In this document: positions 28,655 to 38,089 of the stretch, piece by piece
Numbering within the stretch: position 1 is the first letter of the stretch
How the letters are laid out: each line of letters begins with the position of its first letter
The notes under the pieces: model-generated
Told to the model about the DNA's origin: nothing
Database searches by the model: none
What the model saw: only the letters and a program-made list of their open reading frames with translations
NCBI GenBank assembly: GCA_000745135.1
Contig: JQNH01000001.1
Coordinates: forward strand, 1,488,001 to 1,552,000
Reading direction: 5' to 3'
DNA from: Rhizobiales bacterium YIM 77505
Lineage (GTDB): Bacteria > Pseudomonadota > Alphaproteobacteria > Rhizobiales > Beijerinckiaceae
DNA length: 64,000 nt
Translations under genes and position numbers: made by a program

Positions 28655-29125
28655 TCAGGCCGCGTCGGCCATGACGCGCATGGAGAGAATGCGGTCCGGG
28701 TCCCGCACCGGCTCGCCGCGCTTGATCTTGTCCACATTCTCCATGCCTTCCACGACCTTGCCCCAGACCGTGTACTGCTTGTCGAGGAAGCGGGCATCGT
28801 CGAAGCAGATGAAGAATTGGGAATTGGCGGAGTGCGGATAGCTGGTGCGCGCCATCGAGCACACCCCGCGCACATGCGGCTCCGCGTTGAACTCGGCCTT
28901 GAGGTCCGGAAGGTCCGAGCCGCCCGTACCGGTGCCCTGCGGGCAGCCGGTCTGGGCCATGAAGCCGTCGATCACCCGGTGGAAGGCGATGCCGTCATAG
29001 AAGCCGCGCCGGGCCAGCGTCTTGATCCGCTCCACATGGTTCGGGGCAAGATCCGGCCTCAGCTCGATGACCACGCGGCCTTTCGTGGTCTCCATGACGA
29101 GGGTGTTTTCAGGATCAGTGGTCAT
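28655..29125 (-). CDS. ppiB: cytoplasmic cyclophilin-type peptidyl-prolyl isomerase
   Basis: A 156-residue cyclophilin without a signal peptide, catalysing proline cis-trans isomerisation in the cytoplasm. The core motif FHRVIDGFMAQTGCPQGTGTGG contains the catalytic Arg-Phe-Met-Gln residues, and SANSQFFICFDDARFLDKQYTVWG is the usual second block. The frame is open far upstream to 29380, but that part is arginine/serine-rich noise; ATG 29125 has an AGGAG site 7 nt before it. It is close in sequence to the exported cyclophilin just upstream, suggesting a tandem duplication with loss or gain of the signal sequence. It precedes kdsA. Confidence 0.93.
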   Translation of the reverse strand: MTTDPENTLVMETTKGRVVIELRPDLAPNHVERIKTLARRGFYDGIAFHRVIDGFMAQTGCPQGTGTGGSDLPDLKAEFNAEPHVRGVCSMARTSYPHSANSQFFICFDDARFLDKQYTVWGKVVEGMENVDKIKRGEPVRDPDRILSMRVMADAA

Positions 29126-29255
29126 GGTGGTGCTCCTCATTCCGGGCGAGCGCAGTAAGACCCGGAAATGGTTGTCCATTAGAACGCTCTTGATCGGCAG
29201 GTGGCCCCGGCTTTCCGCTTCGCTGCGGCGGGGACGGCGGTTGCAAGCGCAGCCC

Positions 29256-29807
29256 TCATCTCGCCTCCGAAGCAAGCTGCATCTTGATGATCTTGTCGGG
29301 GTTGACGACGATTCCGTTGCGCGCCGGATCGCCCTTCTTGATCTTGTCGACGACCTCCATCCCGGACACGACTTCGCCAAACAGGGTGTACTGCCCGGTC
29401 AGCGAGCCGCAGCCCTCATAGCAGATGAAGAACTGGCTGTTGGCCGAGTTCGGGTCGCTCGCCCGCGCCATGCCGACCGAGCCGCGCTTGTAGGGCGTGG
29501 ACGTGAACTCGGCCGGGATGTTGGGAAGGTCCGACCTTCCCGTTCCGGTGCCCGTCGGATCACCGGTTTGGGCCATGAAGCCCGGGATGACGCGATGGAA
29601 GACAACGCCGTCATAGAAGCCACGTTTCGTCAGCGTCTTGATCTGCTGGACGTGCTTCGGGGCGAGGTCCGGCCGCAGCCGGATGACGACGCGGCCATCC
29701 TTCGTGTCGAGGTAGAGGGTGTTCTCGGGGTCCGCCGGCGCCTGCTGCGCGGCGCCCGGAGCCGCGATAGCAAGCGCGATCATGAAAGCAAGAAGCGTAG
29801 GCCTCAT
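29256..29807 (-). CDS. exported cyclophilin-type peptidyl-prolyl isomerase
   Basis: A 183-residue periplasmic cyclophilin. Residues 1-20 form a signal peptide (hydrophobic LLAFMIALAIAAP then GAAQQ, cleavage likely after AxA-type GAA). The mature part has FHRVIPGFMAQTGDPTGTGTGRSDLP and NSANSQFFICYEGCGSLTGQYTLFG. Two nearby cysteines (C in YEGCG and in FFIC) could form a disulfide. It lies 130 bp before the cytoplasmic paralogue and 33 bp after coaD in the same direction. The coaD-ppi-ppi order is widespread in alphaproteobacteria. Confidence 0.93.
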   Translation of the reverse strand: MRPTLLAFMIALAIAAPGAAQQAPADPENTLYLDTKDGRVVIRLRPDLAPKHVQQIKTLTKRGFYDGVVFHRVIPGFMAQTGDPTGTGTGRSDLPNIPAEFTSTPYKRGSVGMARASDPNSANSQFFICYEGCGSLTGQYTLFGEVVSGMEVVDKIKKGDPARNGIVVNPDKIIKMQLASEAR

Positions 29808-29840
29808 CCTGTTCTCCTGTGATCCTGGCGTCCTGTCGCC

Positions 29841-30341
29841 TCAGCGCGCCGCGAACTTCGCCCTCAGGCGCTCGGCGACGAGGGGCGGGACGAATCCCCC
29901 GATGTCGCCGCCCATGGCCGCGATCTGGCGCACAAGTGTGGCCGTGATGAAGCGGACCTCGGGCGAGGCCGGCAGGAACACGGTCTCAACCTCCGGAGCC
30001 ATGGTCTCGTTCATGGCAGCCATCGGCATTTCGTAGTCGAAATCGGTGCCGTCGCGCAGGCCGCGGAGGATGATGGTCGCGCCGGCGCGCCGGGCCGCCG
30101 CAACAGCCAGGTCGGAGAAGGTGACGACCTCGATGGCGGCGCCGGTTTCGGCCGAAACGGGCGCGCACACCTCCTCGAGCATGGCGGCCCTCTCCTCGGC
30201 GGAGAAGACCGGCGTCTTTGCCGAATGCACGCCGATGGCGATGACCAGCCGGTCGACGAGCCGGCAGGCCCGCCGGATGACATCGAGGTGACCGTTGGTG
30301 ACGGGATCGAAGGTCCCGGTGTAGAGGGCGGTGCGAGCCAT
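29841..30341 (-). CDS. coaD: phosphopantetheine adenylyltransferase
   Basis: Penultimate step of coenzyme A synthesis, transferring AMP to 4'-phosphopantetheine. The 166-residue protein shows the nucleotidyltransferase motif [14 protein letters not shown] at 9-22 (TxGH variant with the catalytic His), a basic stretch ending in [14 protein letters not shown], and [19 protein letters not shown], which are diagnostic. The start at 30341 follows directly on a short gap after the small Cys-rich gene. Two cyclophilin genes follow. Confidence 0.95.
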   Translation of the reverse strand: MARTALYTGTFDPVTNGHLDVIRRACRLVDRLVIAIGVHSAKTPVFSAEERAAMLEEVCAPVSAETGAAIEVVTFSDLAVAAARRAGATIILRGLRDGTDFDYEMPMAAMNETMAPEVETVFLPASPEVRFITATLVRQIAAMGGDIGGFVPPLVAERLRAKFAAR

Positions 30342-30436
30342 CGGTCTGCGTTAGCGGGTAGGCTCGCTCCGGGCAAGCATGGATCAGGCCCGAGCACGAC
30401 CGCAGACGGCCCGCCTTCGGCAACCCCACCCTGCGC

Positions 30437-30646
30437 TCAAGGCGGCGGCTGCGCCGATCGCTTCTTCGAACGTCCTGCGGGCTTCTTGCCTGTCGTCTGC
30501 GGGCATTCGCAGGCGCACCGATCGGTCGACATCAGGACGCCCCGGCACCCGGACGGGCAGGGTCGCTCGCAGAGCTGGGGTGCCGCCTGGGCGGCGCCCC
30601 ATGCGCTCACGACGAGCACACCGACGGCGAGGATCACGCTTTTCAT
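30437..30646 (-). CDS. small exported cysteine-rich protein, unknown
   Basis: A 69-residue protein with a signal peptide (MKSVILAVGVLVVSAWGAAQA, cleavage after AQA). The mature part has five cysteines in CERPCPSGC and CACEC, and a basic tail rich in Lys, Arg and Pro. Cys spacing of this kind suggests metal binding or disulfides in the periplasm. ATG 30646 has GGAGG 8 nt before it. It lies 17 bp after the next gene upstream, so it seems to be in an operon with that exported unknown and possibly the zincin-like gene. I do not recognise a family. Confidence 0.6.
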   Translation of the reverse strand: MKSVILAVGVLVVSAWGAAQAAPQLCERPCPSGCRGVLMSTDRCACECPQTTGKKPAGRSKKRSAQPPP

Positions 30647-30663
30647 GCCATGCCTCCATGGCT

Positions 30664-31398
30664 TCACGGGGTCGCCTGGGCCTGACAGGCCGAGGGCTCC
30701 TCCAGAAGGTCGATGCCGCTCTCCGCGGCCGCAAGAAGCGCGAGCTTGGAAAAGCAACCCATCCCCGACCGCTTGAGAACGAGCCTTGGACGCGGCCCGC
30801 CCGGGGACCGGTCCAGCTGGAAGGTGCCTTGGAAGACGGGAGGGCTGAACGCATCTCGGCCGGTCTGCACGCGGGGGCCGGCGAGAAACGTGCCATCTCC
30901 GACGAGCAGCGGCACGGCGAAGCGCTCCGTCACGCCCCAGCCTCGTTCACGTTCGAGGTGAACGATCAGCACCGAGAGGCCTTCGGCCCAGGAAGCGCGC
31001 TCGACAGCCACCGTGTCGACGGTCTCCACTTCGCCAAGCCGCCCGATCGTCAGCTTCAGAGGGGCCTTCCTGCGTCCGGCCGCGCGTGTGAGCTCGCCCA
31101 GCGGAGCCGTGGCGCGCACACATCGCCCCTCGCGCCCAGCCAGCGACAAGTGGGCGTCGAGGATCTCGAAGGGACGGTCGGATCGACCCTCGCCCACCCG
31201 CCGACCTGAAATGATCAGACGTGTTCCTCGCTCCCACATCGCATCGGCGACCGGAGTGCCCTGGAGAGGCCGGCATTCGCCGGGGGCCGACGTCACGCCG
31301 CGCTCTGCCGCCTGCGAACCTAAGATCAGGGCGCCGCTGAGTCCCAGCACGACGACGCAGGCCGCGGCGCGCCAAGGGCCAAACAGGTGGAATCGCAT
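30664..31398 (-). CDS. exported or membrane-anchored protein, unknown
   Basis: A 244-residue protein with an N-terminal hydrophobic helix (about 10-30: ACVVVLGLSGALILGSQAA) that could be a signal peptide or anchor. The rest is predicted soluble with no recognised domain. It has four cysteines (in GECRPL, GRCVRA, GMGCFS and SACQA). ATG 31398 has GGGAG before it and begins the basic n-region MRFHLFGPWR; the open frame upstream of that is not convincing. It lies 58 bp after the zincin-like gene and 17 bp before the small Cys-rich gene. The three look like one accessory unit between gyrA and coaD. Confidence 0.55.
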   Translation of the reverse strand: MRFHLFGPWRAAACVVVLGLSGALILGSQAAERGVTSAPGECRPLQGTPVADAMWERGTRLIISGRRVGEGRSDRPFEILDAHLSLAGREGRCVRATAPLGELTRAAGRRKAPLKLTIGRLGEVETVDTVAVERASWAEGLSVLIVHLERERGWGVTERFAVPLLVGDGTFLAGPRVQTGRDAFSPPVFQGTFQLDRSPGGPRPRLVLKRSGMGCFSKLALLAAAESGIDLLEEPSACQAQATP

Positions 31399-31456
31399 GT
31401 TTTTCTCCCGACGGGAGAGATCCTGTCCTGACGGCGTTCCGCCAAGGATCGAGCCG

Positions 31457-31933
31457 CTAGCCGGAGATGCCTGGATTGTAAGGTGTGAAAGGATCGTCCC
31501 GTCCGGTCCTCCTTTCGGACTGGTATCCCATGCCGCAGGCGAGGACCGCCTCCTCAGCCCGACGGTCCGCACCGCCCGGAGCGCCGTCAATATGGGCGAG
31601 CTCGTGGACCAGGGTGGCGAGCACCGTCCACCGGCCGATCTTGAAAGCCCGCTCCGATATGGCGAGCTCGGTGCCGCTGATCACAGCCTCGCCGAAATGA
31701 GGCATGGTGGGATGGTAGTTGATCCAGATCGAACGGTCCGCGAGGAGCTCCGACAGGGAGCGGCCGTCCGGCAGGCTCCGGTAGAAGACATTGGCGGCAG
31801 GCTTGTTCCGGGCGATCCAGAAGGCGTGCCGCCGCGCCCAGCGCATCGTCTCGCGATGCCGCTCGGGGAAGGCGATGTAGCCTTCGGATTGGAGCGAACT
31901 CGTGTGATCCCCGATGTTGATCTGGATGGTCAT
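31457..31933 (-). CDS. putative zincin metallopeptidase-like protein
   Basis: A 158-residue protein with the zinc-protease motif HELAH at 110-114, in the context VLATLVHELAHIDGAPGG, followed by AEEAVLACGMG at 126-136, where Glu127 or Glu128 could be the third zinc ligand. The start MTIQINIGDH looks real, with the purine stretch CAGGGAGC before it. There is no signal peptide. The pattern recalls small metallopeptidase domains found in polymorphic toxins and SprT-like proteins, but I cannot assign a family. It is the first gene of a three-gene unit with two exported unknowns. Confidence 0.6.
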   Translation of the reverse strand: MTIQINIGDHTSSLQSEGYIAFPERHRETMRWARRHAFWIARNKPAANVFYRSLPDGRSLSELLADRSIWINYHPTMPHFGEAVISGTELAISERAFKIGRWTVLATLVHELAHIDGAPGGADRRAEEAVLACGMGYQSERRTGRDDPFTPYNPGISG

Positions 31934-32238
31934 GCGCTTGCTCCCTGAGACGGCTGGCCGCGCAGCGTGAGAACCGGCGCTTCCACCTTAGAGGAGCACG
32001 TCCAGAATTTGCGTGCGTTGTCTCACGCGACGCGTCCCGTCCGCCGCCTCTTGCCGATCCTGGCACCTGACCCACGCGGCCGGCGCTCACCATCTGCGAC
32101 GGAGGATGGCGGGAGGGCACAAGCCGGGCAAGCGGCCGTTGCGAACGGTCCGGACAAGAGGCGGGCGGCTTGACCAGCCCCAGCCTGCACCCGACCGCTG
32201 CGTCTCAGGTCCGCTTCAAAGGGTGCGCCAGGGCGAGG
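31934..32238. other. 305-bp gap after gyrA, no feature seen
   Basis: GC-rich sequence between the gyrA stop and the start of the zincin-like gene, both read on the minus strand. It must hold the gyrA 3' end and the promoter of the downstream unit. I see no convincing gene, hairpin with T-tract, or consensus promoter. Confidence 0.4.
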
Positions 32239-35007
32239 TCAGCTCTCGGATTCCTCGTCCTCGGCGCCGTTTTCCTCGTCGCCCTCGATATGCTCCACCG
32301 AGACCACGCGGGCGCCATCGGTCTTGAAGACTGTCACGCCTTGCGTCGCACGGCCGGCGATGCGGATATCGTCCACCGGCACCCGGATCGTCTGGCCCTG
32401 GTCGGTGATGAGCATGATCTGGTCCTCGTGACTTACGGGGAATGACGCCACGAGGGGACCGTTGCGCTCGGTCACCGCCATGGCGACGATCCCTTTGCCG
32501 CCGCGGCCTGTGATCCTGTACTCATAGGACGATGAGCGTTTGCCGAAGCCGTTCTCGGAGACGGTGAGGACGAACTGTTCGGCCGCGCCCATTTCCGCAT
32601 AGCGCTCCTGGCCAAGCTCGATGGCCGGCAGCGCGTCCTCGGCCTCCGCATCCATGGCCGTCGCCGTATCGTCGGCGGCCTGCCCCGGCTCGCCGGAAAC
32701 GGAGCGGCGGGCGGCGCTCGCGAGCTTGAGATACGCGGAGCGCTCCTCGGGCGTCGCCTCCACATGGCGCAGGATGGCAAGGGAGATCACCTCGTCGCCC
32801 GGGGCGAGGGCGATGCCGCGCACGCCCGTGGAGTCCCGTCCCTTGAACACGCGCACGTCCGGCACGGGAAAGCGGATGCACTGGCCCTTGCGCGTGGTGA
32901 GCAGCACGTCGTCCTTCTCCGTGCAGATCTCGACGCTGACGATGCGATCGCCCTCCTCCAGCTTCATGGCGATCTTGCCGTTGCGGTTCACCTGCACGAA
33001 ATCGGAGAGCTTGTTGCGCCTGACGTTGCCGCTCGCCGTCGCGAACATCACGTCGAGCGTGTCCCAGGAGGTTTCATCCTCCGGAAGGGGCATGATGGTG
33101 GTGATGCGCTCGCCTTCCGCCAAAGGCAGCATGTTGACGAGCGCCTTGCCCCGGGCGTTCGGCGCCGCGAGCGGCAGGCGCCACACCTTCTCCTTGTAGG
33201 CCTGGCCGCGGGAGGAGAAGAACAGCACCGGCGCATGCGTGCTCGCCACGAACAGACGGGTGACGAAATCCTCGTCCCGGGTCTGCATGCCGGAGCGGCC
33301 TTTGCCGCCCCGGCGCTGGGCACGATAGGTGGAGAGCGGAACGCGCTTGATATAGCCGGCATGGGAGACGGTGACGACCATGTCCTCCCGCTGGATGAGG
33401 TCCTCGTCATCGACCTCCGCGTCCCATTCGACGATCTGGGTGCGCCGCGGCGTGGCGAAGGCTGCCCTCACCTCTGCAAGTTCGTCCTTGACGATGGAGA
33501 GGATACGGGCGCGAGAGCGCAGGATGTCGAGGTAGTCGGTGATCTCGGCCGCGAGCTTGGCAAGTTCATCGCCGATTTCGTCCCGTCCAAGCGCGGTCAA
33601 GCGCTGCAGACGCAGCTCCAGGATCGCCCGTGCCTGGGCTTCCGACAGGCGATAGGTTCCATCTTCGGCGACCCGGTGGCGGGGATCGTCGACGAGCGCG
33701 ATGAGCGGGGCTACGTCGGCCGCGGGCCAGTCCCGGGCCATGAGCTGCTCGCGGGCCGTGTTCGGGTCCGGCGCGGCGCGGATGAGGCGGATGACCTCGT
33801 CGATGTTGGCGACGGCGGTGGCGAGGCCGCACAGCACATGGGCGCGTTCGCGCGCTTTGCCGAGCAGGAACTTGGTGCGCCGGCTGACCACCTCCTCGCG
33901 GAACTCGACGAAGGCGCGGATCATGTCGAGGAGGGTCATCGTCTCCGGCCGGCCGCCGTTGAGCGCGACCATGTTGGCGCCGAAACTCGTCTGCAGGGGC
34001 GTGAAGCGGTAGAGCTGGTTGAGGACGACATCGGCGACCGCATCGCGCTTCAGCTCGACCACGATCCGCATGCCGTGACGATCCGACTCGTCCCGCAGTT
34101 CAGCGATGCCCTCGATCTTCTTCTCGCGCACGAGCTCGCCGATCCGCTCGACGAGCGTGGCCTTGTTCACCTGATAGGGGATCTCGGTGAAGATGATCGC
34201 CTCGCGGTCCTTGCGGATCTCCTCGATCACGGACCTTGCGCGCATGACGATGGAGCCGCGGCCGGTCTGATAGGCGGCGCGGATCCCGGAGCGGCCGAGA
34301 ATCAGGGCGCCGGTCGGGAAGTCCGGCCCGGGCACAATCTCGGCGAGGGCGTCGATCGAGACCGCCGGGTCGTCGATATAGGCGATGCAGGCGTCGATGA
34401 TCTCGCCGAGGTTATGGGGAGGGATGTTCGTCGCCATGCCGACGGCGATGCCGCCAGCCCCGTTGACCAGGAGGTTCGGGTACTTGGCCGGCAAGACCGA
34501 CGGTTCCTTGAACTCGCCCGAATAGTTGAGGTTGAAGTCGACCGTGTCCTTGTCGAGGTCGTCGAGCAGCGGCATGGCCGCTTTCTCAAGGCGCGCCTCG
34601 GTGTAGCGGTCAGCCGCCGGCGGATCTCCATCCACGGAGCCGAAATTGCCCTGCCCGTCGATGAGGGGAAGGCGCATGGAAAAGTCCTGCGCCATGCGCA
34701 CCAGCGCATCGTAGATCGCAAGATTCCCGTGCGGGTGGTACTTACCCATCACGTCGCCGACGACGCGGGCCGACTTCTTGTAGGGCTTGTCCGGCGTGAA
34801 GCCGTTCTCGAACATGGTATAGAGGATGCGCCGGTGCACGGGCTTGAGCCCGTCGCGGGCATCGGGCAGCGCCCGCGACACGATCACGCTCATGGCGTAA
34901 TCGAGGTAGGAGCGCTTCATCTCGTCGACGATCGAGATGGGCTTGATGTCGCTCGCGGGCGGTGGGCCTTCGGGACCGCCGGAGCGCGGATCGTTCGGGT
35001 CTGCCAA
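32239..35007 (-). CDS. gyrA: DNA gyrase subunit A
   Basis: Breakage-reunion subunit of gyrase. With a TTG start at 35007 it has 922 residues ([11 protein letters not shown]...). The catalytic Tyr is at 135 in [12 protein letters not shown], and six-bladed beta-pinwheel repeats fill the C-terminal half with the GyrA-box-like QRRGGKG. The quinolone pocket reads [10 protein letters not shown] at 91-100, so the residue equivalent to E. coli Ser83 is Leu. An acidic segment inserted in the C-terminal region (about 720-760, [15 protein letters not shown]) and an acidic tail are seen. An ATG at 35118 is in frame, but the stretch after it is Arg/Pro-rich and unlike GyrA. Confidence 0.95.
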   Translation of the reverse strand: MADPNDPRSGGPEGPPPASDIKPISIVDEMKRSYLDYAMSVIVSRALPDARDGLKPVHRRILYTMFENGFTPDKPYKKSARVVGDVMGKYHPHGNLAIYDALVRMAQDFSMRLPLIDGQGNFGSVDGDPPAADRYTEARLEKAAMPLLDDLDKDTVDFNLNYSGEFKEPSVLPAKYPNLLVNGAGGIAVGMATNIPPHNLGEIIDACIAYIDDPAVSIDALAEIVPGPDFPTGALILGRSGIRAAYQTGRGSIVMRARSVIEEIRKDREAIIFTEIPYQVNKATLVERIGELVREKKIEGIAELRDESDRHGMRIVVELKRDAVADVVLNQLYRFTPLQTSFGANMVALNGGRPETMTLLDMIRAFVEFREEVVSRRTKFLLGKARERAHVLCGLATAVANIDEVIRLIRAAPDPNTAREQLMARDWPAADVAPLIALVDDPRHRVAEDGTYRLSEAQARAILELRLQRLTALGRDEIGDELAKLAAEITDYLDILRSRARILSIVKDELAEVRAAFATPRRTQIVEWDAEVDDEDLIQREDMVVTVSHAGYIKRVPLSTYRAQRRGGKGRSGMQTRDEDFVTRLFVASTHAPVLFFSSRGQAYKEKVWRLPLAAPNARGKALVNMLPLAEGERITTIMPLPEDETSWDTLDVMFATASGNVRRNKLSDFVQVNRNGKIAMKLEEGDRIVSVEICTEKDDVLLTTRKGQCIRFPVPDVRVFKGRDSTGVRGIALAPGDEVISLAILRHVEATPEERSAYLKLASAARRSVSGEPGQAADDTATAMDAEAEDALPAIELGQERYAEMGAAEQFVLTVSENGFGKRSSSYEYRITGRGGKGIVAMAVTERNGPLVASFPVSHEDQIMLITDQGQTIRVPVDDIRIAGRATQGVTVFKTDGARVVSVEHIEGDEENGAEDEESES

Positions 35008-35383
35008 GGTCTTGGTCTTTCGCTGGAACTGGTCTCTTGCCGGAAAAGCCCGGTGCCTCGCCTGCGTCCGATCCGCCCTCGGCGGGCGCGGGAGCCAGAC
35101 GAATCTGAAGGAAATCAAGTTCTTACATGGTCGATCCGGGGCTCGTTTTCAACCGGAAACGCCGGTTTGCCCGGCTTGCGCGGACCCGTGGCGCGGGCAG
35201 CGGTATTCGGTGCTCGATCTTCCAGACACGCACGAGGAAAACGTCCCAACGCTCTGCCTTATATGATGATTTCTTGATGGCAAAGCTTGAACACCGCCGC
35301 TCCATGTCCGCCCGCGCGCGTGACGCGCTTCCGGTGAGCAAGCGGCGGGCGTATCGAAGCCTAACCACCTTGGACCCCTTGCC
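35008..35383. other. divergent region between gyrA and marC
   Basis: About 376 bp between the chosen starts of gyrA (minus) and marC (plus). It must contain promoters for both. There is an AT-richer patch at about 35250-35290 (CTTATATGATGATTTCTTGATGG), but I cannot fix a -35/-10 pair. No gene is convincing. Confidence 0.4.
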
Positions 35384-36010
35384 GTGGCTGATTACCTCTC
35401 TTCCGCTCTCGTCACGCTGCTTGTGACCATCGATCCTGTCGGGCTCGCGCCGATCTTCCTGTCGCTGACCCAGGGCATGACGGCAGAGCAGCGGCGGGGC
35501 GTGGCGATCCGGGCCGCGATCATCGCCTTCGGAGTCCTCGCCTTCTTCGGGCTCGGCGGCGAGGCGCTCCTGCATCTTCTCGGCATCGGTCTGCCGGCGT
35601 TCCGCATCGCCGGCGGGCTCCTCCTGTTCTGGATCGCCTTCGAGATGGTGTTCGAGCGGCGCAACGACCGCAAGCGGCACACGGCGGACGTGGCCATTAC
35701 CACCGACCACATCCGCAACGTCGCCGCCTTCCCGCTCGCGATTCCCCTCATGGCGGGTCCTGGCGCCATCACCGCCATGATCCTCCTCGCCGGTCGCGCG
35801 GAAGGGAGCGCACTCTTCCTTGTCCTGCTCCTGGGCCTCCTCGCCGCCGTGATGCTGTCCTGCTTGATCGTCTTTGCCCTCGCGGAGCCTATCGCCAAGC
35901 TTCTTGGAGTGACGGGCCAGGTCGTCCTCACCCGCCTTCTTGGGGTGGTCCTCGCTGCGCTTGCCGTCCAGTTCGTGATCGACGGCGTGCGCACGGTCAT
36001 GGGCGGCTGA
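35384..36010 (+). CDS. MarC family membrane protein
   Basis: A 208-residue inner-membrane protein with six hydrophobic segments and the MarC signature TIDPVGLAPIFLSL near the start and PLAIPLMAGPGAITAMIL after the third segment. The family was once linked to multiple antibiotic resistance, but that link was withdrawn, and the function is unknown. The start is GTG 35384, which gives the usual N-terminus (MADYLSSALVTLLVTIDP); no ATG fits. It is divergent from gyrA, a common pairing in this class, and converges on the M20 peptidase gene 14 bp away. Confidence 0.9.
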   Translation: MADYLSSALVTLLVTIDPVGLAPIFLSLTQGMTAEQRRGVAIRAAIIAFGVLAFFGLGGEALLHLLGIGLPAFRIAGGLLLFWIAFEMVFERRNDRKRHTADVAITTDHIRNVAAFPLAIPLMAGPGAITAMILLAGRAEGSALFLVLLLGLLAAVMLSCLIVFALAEPIAKLLGVTGQVVLTRLLGVVLAALAVQFVIDGVRTVMGG

Positions 36011-36024
36011 GCCCGCCGGGCAGG

Positions 36025-37140
36025 CTAGAGGGTCGCAAGAAGACGGGCCATGAGCTCCCGCCGCGGTGCGATGGAGGACACCAGGCCGTATTCCTCCAGC
36101 GTGTGGGCGCCGTCGCCGTCGATCCCGAGCCCGTCGAGGGTCGGCACGCCGAGCGCCGCGGTGAAATTGCCGTCCGACCCGCCGCCGGTCATAGGCGTCT
36201 CGGCAAGCGATTGGCCAAGCTCGGCCGCAACCTTCTTCGCGTGCTCGAACAGGCGGGCAACGGCCTCCGTCTTCTCGTAAGGGGGACGGTTCATCCCTCC
36301 GGTCACCCGGACACGGACGTCGGGATCATGGGGAGTGAGCCCGAGAATGGCGGCCGCGTAGGCCTCCCCGTCCGCTGCGTTGGTGACCCGCAGATCGACC
36401 GAGAAGCGGCAGTGCTGGGGCACCACGTTGGCTGCCGTGCCCCCGCTGATCAGGCCGACCGTCGTGGTCACGCCGCGGAGATAATCGGTCATGTTCTCGA
36501 TGCGCAGGATCTGGCGGGCCGCCTCACGGATGGCGCTGCGGCCGTCCTGATGGCGGGAGCCCGAATGAGCGGGGCGGCCTTCCACCTCCACCTCGAACCG
36601 GCCAACGCCTTTGCGGGCGGTGACCACCTTGCCGCCATCGCGGGCGGGCTCGGTCACGAGCACATAGGCTGCCTTGCGCCCGAGAGCCTCAATGATGGGC
36701 CGCGTCATGGGGCTTCCGATCTCCTCATCGGAGGTGAACAGGAAGACCAGGGGACGGCGGGCCTGCCCTTGCCGCGCGACGTCCTTATAGGCTTCGAGCG
36801 CCAGGAGGGCGCCGCCCTTCATATCGTAGACACCCGGCCCGTAGAGCCGATCGCCCGCAAGACGCACCGGAAGGTCGCGCTCCACGGTGCCGAGGGGGTG
36901 GACGGTGTCGAGATGGGACAGGACGAGCACCGACGGCTCGTCGCGCTCAGGCCCGGCCCGCAGGATGAGGCAATCGCCGAGGCCGCCCTGTCCCGGGATG
37001 CGCTCGACCGCAATCGGCGCTTCCCTCGCCTCGGTCGCGACGAGGTCCATCATGCGGTTGACGCCGTCCGGGGCGTGGGTCGGGCTTTCCTGGCGGGCCC
37101 AGGCCGAAAGCTTGTCGAGGATGATGTCGTCGGCGGTCAT
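36025..37140 (-). CDS. M20 family metallopeptidase (carboxypeptidase G2-like)
   Basis: A 371-residue zinc aminoacylase/carboxypeptidase-fold enzyme. Metal and catalytic motifs are SHLDTVHP, YDMKGG, the general-base Glu pair in TSDEEIGS, and GGGSDGN with the zinc-binding region near the end. The dimerisation domain starts at VGRFEVEVEGRPAHSG. There is no signal peptide, so it acts in the cytoplasm, unlike Pseudomonas carboxypeptidase G2. Likely substrates are N-acyl or glutamyl-linked amino acids, but the sequence does not tell. It follows the diphthine-ammonia-ligase-like gene by 54 bp in the same direction. Confidence 0.85.
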   Translation of the reverse strand: MTADDIILDKLSAWARQESPTHAPDGVNRMMDLVATEAREAPIAVERIPGQGGLGDCLILRAGPERDEPSVLVLSHLDTVHPLGTVERDLPVRLAGDRLYGPGVYDMKGGALLALEAYKDVARQGQARRPLVFLFTSDEEIGSPMTRPIIEALGRKAAYVLVTEPARDGGKVVTARKGVGRFEVEVEGRPAHSGSRHQDGRSAIREAARQILRIENMTDYLRGVTTTVGLISGGTAANVVPQHCRFSVDLRVTNAADGEAYAAAILGLTPHDPDVRVRVTGGMNRPPYEKTEAVARLFEHAKKVAAELGQSLAETPMTGGGSDGNFTAALGVPTLDGLGIDGDGAHTLEEYGLVSSIAPRRELMARLLATL

Positions 37141-37194
37141 GTCGTCCAGCGCCCTTCGTTGTCGCGGGCCATGTCCGACGTTCCAGAGACGGGG

Positions 37195-37893
37195 TCAAGC
37201 ACGCGCCTGCACACGGGCGAGGCGCGCGTAGTGATAAGTGTAGCGTTGGTTGCCGAAGGCGATCTCGCGGCTCTCGACGCCGATGACGTCGACCGCGACG
37301 GGCGCCCGGAACGTCGGCCCGCCGCTCACGAAGGTGTGGAACTCGCCATTCTCGCCGCAAGGATCGACCCCGTCCGGCAGGTCGGCGAGGAAGCCTGCGT
37401 CATAGGCGCGTCCGCAATAGGCGGGGCCAAGCCAACGGTCGTCGGTGCAGACGACGATCGCCTGAAAGCCGAGCGTCAGGACCTCGTCGGCAAGCTTGCG
37501 GCGCTCCTCCTTCCACAGCGGGAGAAGGGGCTGCAGGCCGGCCGCGGCGCAGACCCTCTCTTCCCATTCCCGATGAGGATCAAGATCGATGTCGCCGAAG
37601 ACGACCGTCTCAACGCCCCTTTCCTTCAGCTCGCCCAGCGCCTTGATGAAAACGCGCTCGTAGTCCGCCCATGTGGCGTTCCGCGCGACGAGATCGAGGC
37701 CGAGCGCCGCTGCCTGGGCCTCCATGAGTTCGCGCGGGACGGCATGCGAGCGCGTGCGCTCGCCTGTCTCGTCGAACATGGCGATGAGGACGCGGACGTC
37801 GATCCCCGCCTGTCGCGCCCGGTGCAGGGCCAGCGCGCAATCCTTGCCGCCGCTCCAGGAAACGGCGGCGACGTTCATCGTCTGCAAGCTCAT
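37195..37893 (-). CDS. diphthine-ammonia-ligase-like ATP pyrophosphatase
   Basis: A 232-residue N-type ATP pyrophosphatase of the Dph6/MJ0570 family. The P-loop SGGKD is at 14-18, and further motifs are VVFGDIDLDPHREWEERVC and CGENGEFHTFVSGGP. In eukaryotes and archaea Dph6 amidates diphthine on EF-2, but bacteria lack diphthamide, so the role here is unknown, and a tRNA- or cofactor-modifying activity is equally possible. It is followed by the M20 peptidase gene and preceded by ssb, both on the same strand. Confidence 0.82.
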   Translation of the reverse strand: MSLQTMNVAAVSWSGGKDCALALHRARQAGIDVRVLIAMFDETGERTRSHAVPRELMEAQAAALGLDLVARNATWADYERVFIKALGELKERGVETVVFGDIDLDPHREWEERVCAAAGLQPLLPLWKEERRKLADEVLTLGFQAIVVCTDDRWLGPAYCGRAYDAGFLADLPDGVDPCGENGEFHTFVSGGPTFRAPVAVDVIGVESREIAFGNQRYTYHYARLARVQARA

Positions 37894-38031
37894 GGCTTAC
37901 CAAAACGGGCGATCCGCCAGGAACGCAAGCGACCGGCGCCCTCGTCCTGAGCGCAGCCCATGAAGAACCCGCGATGCGCCGCAGACGCCGGACCGCCTGA
38001 TCTGCAGAGCCCTCGAGGACCCGGCTGGGCG

Positions 38032-38051
38032 GCCCGGGCCTCGTCCCGGGC
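38032..38051 (-). terminator. hairpin after ssb
   Basis: GCCCGGG (38032-38038) and CCCGGGC (38045-38051) with a 6-nt loop lie 39 bp after the ssb stop on the minus strand. It resembles dispersed repeats of Hyphomicrobiales (GGCCTCGTCCCGGGC) and may also terminate ssb transcripts. No T-tract is present. Confidence 0.4.
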
Positions 38052-38089
38052 TTGGACCTGCACCCCTCGCGGGGAGGTTCGTCCTGCCT

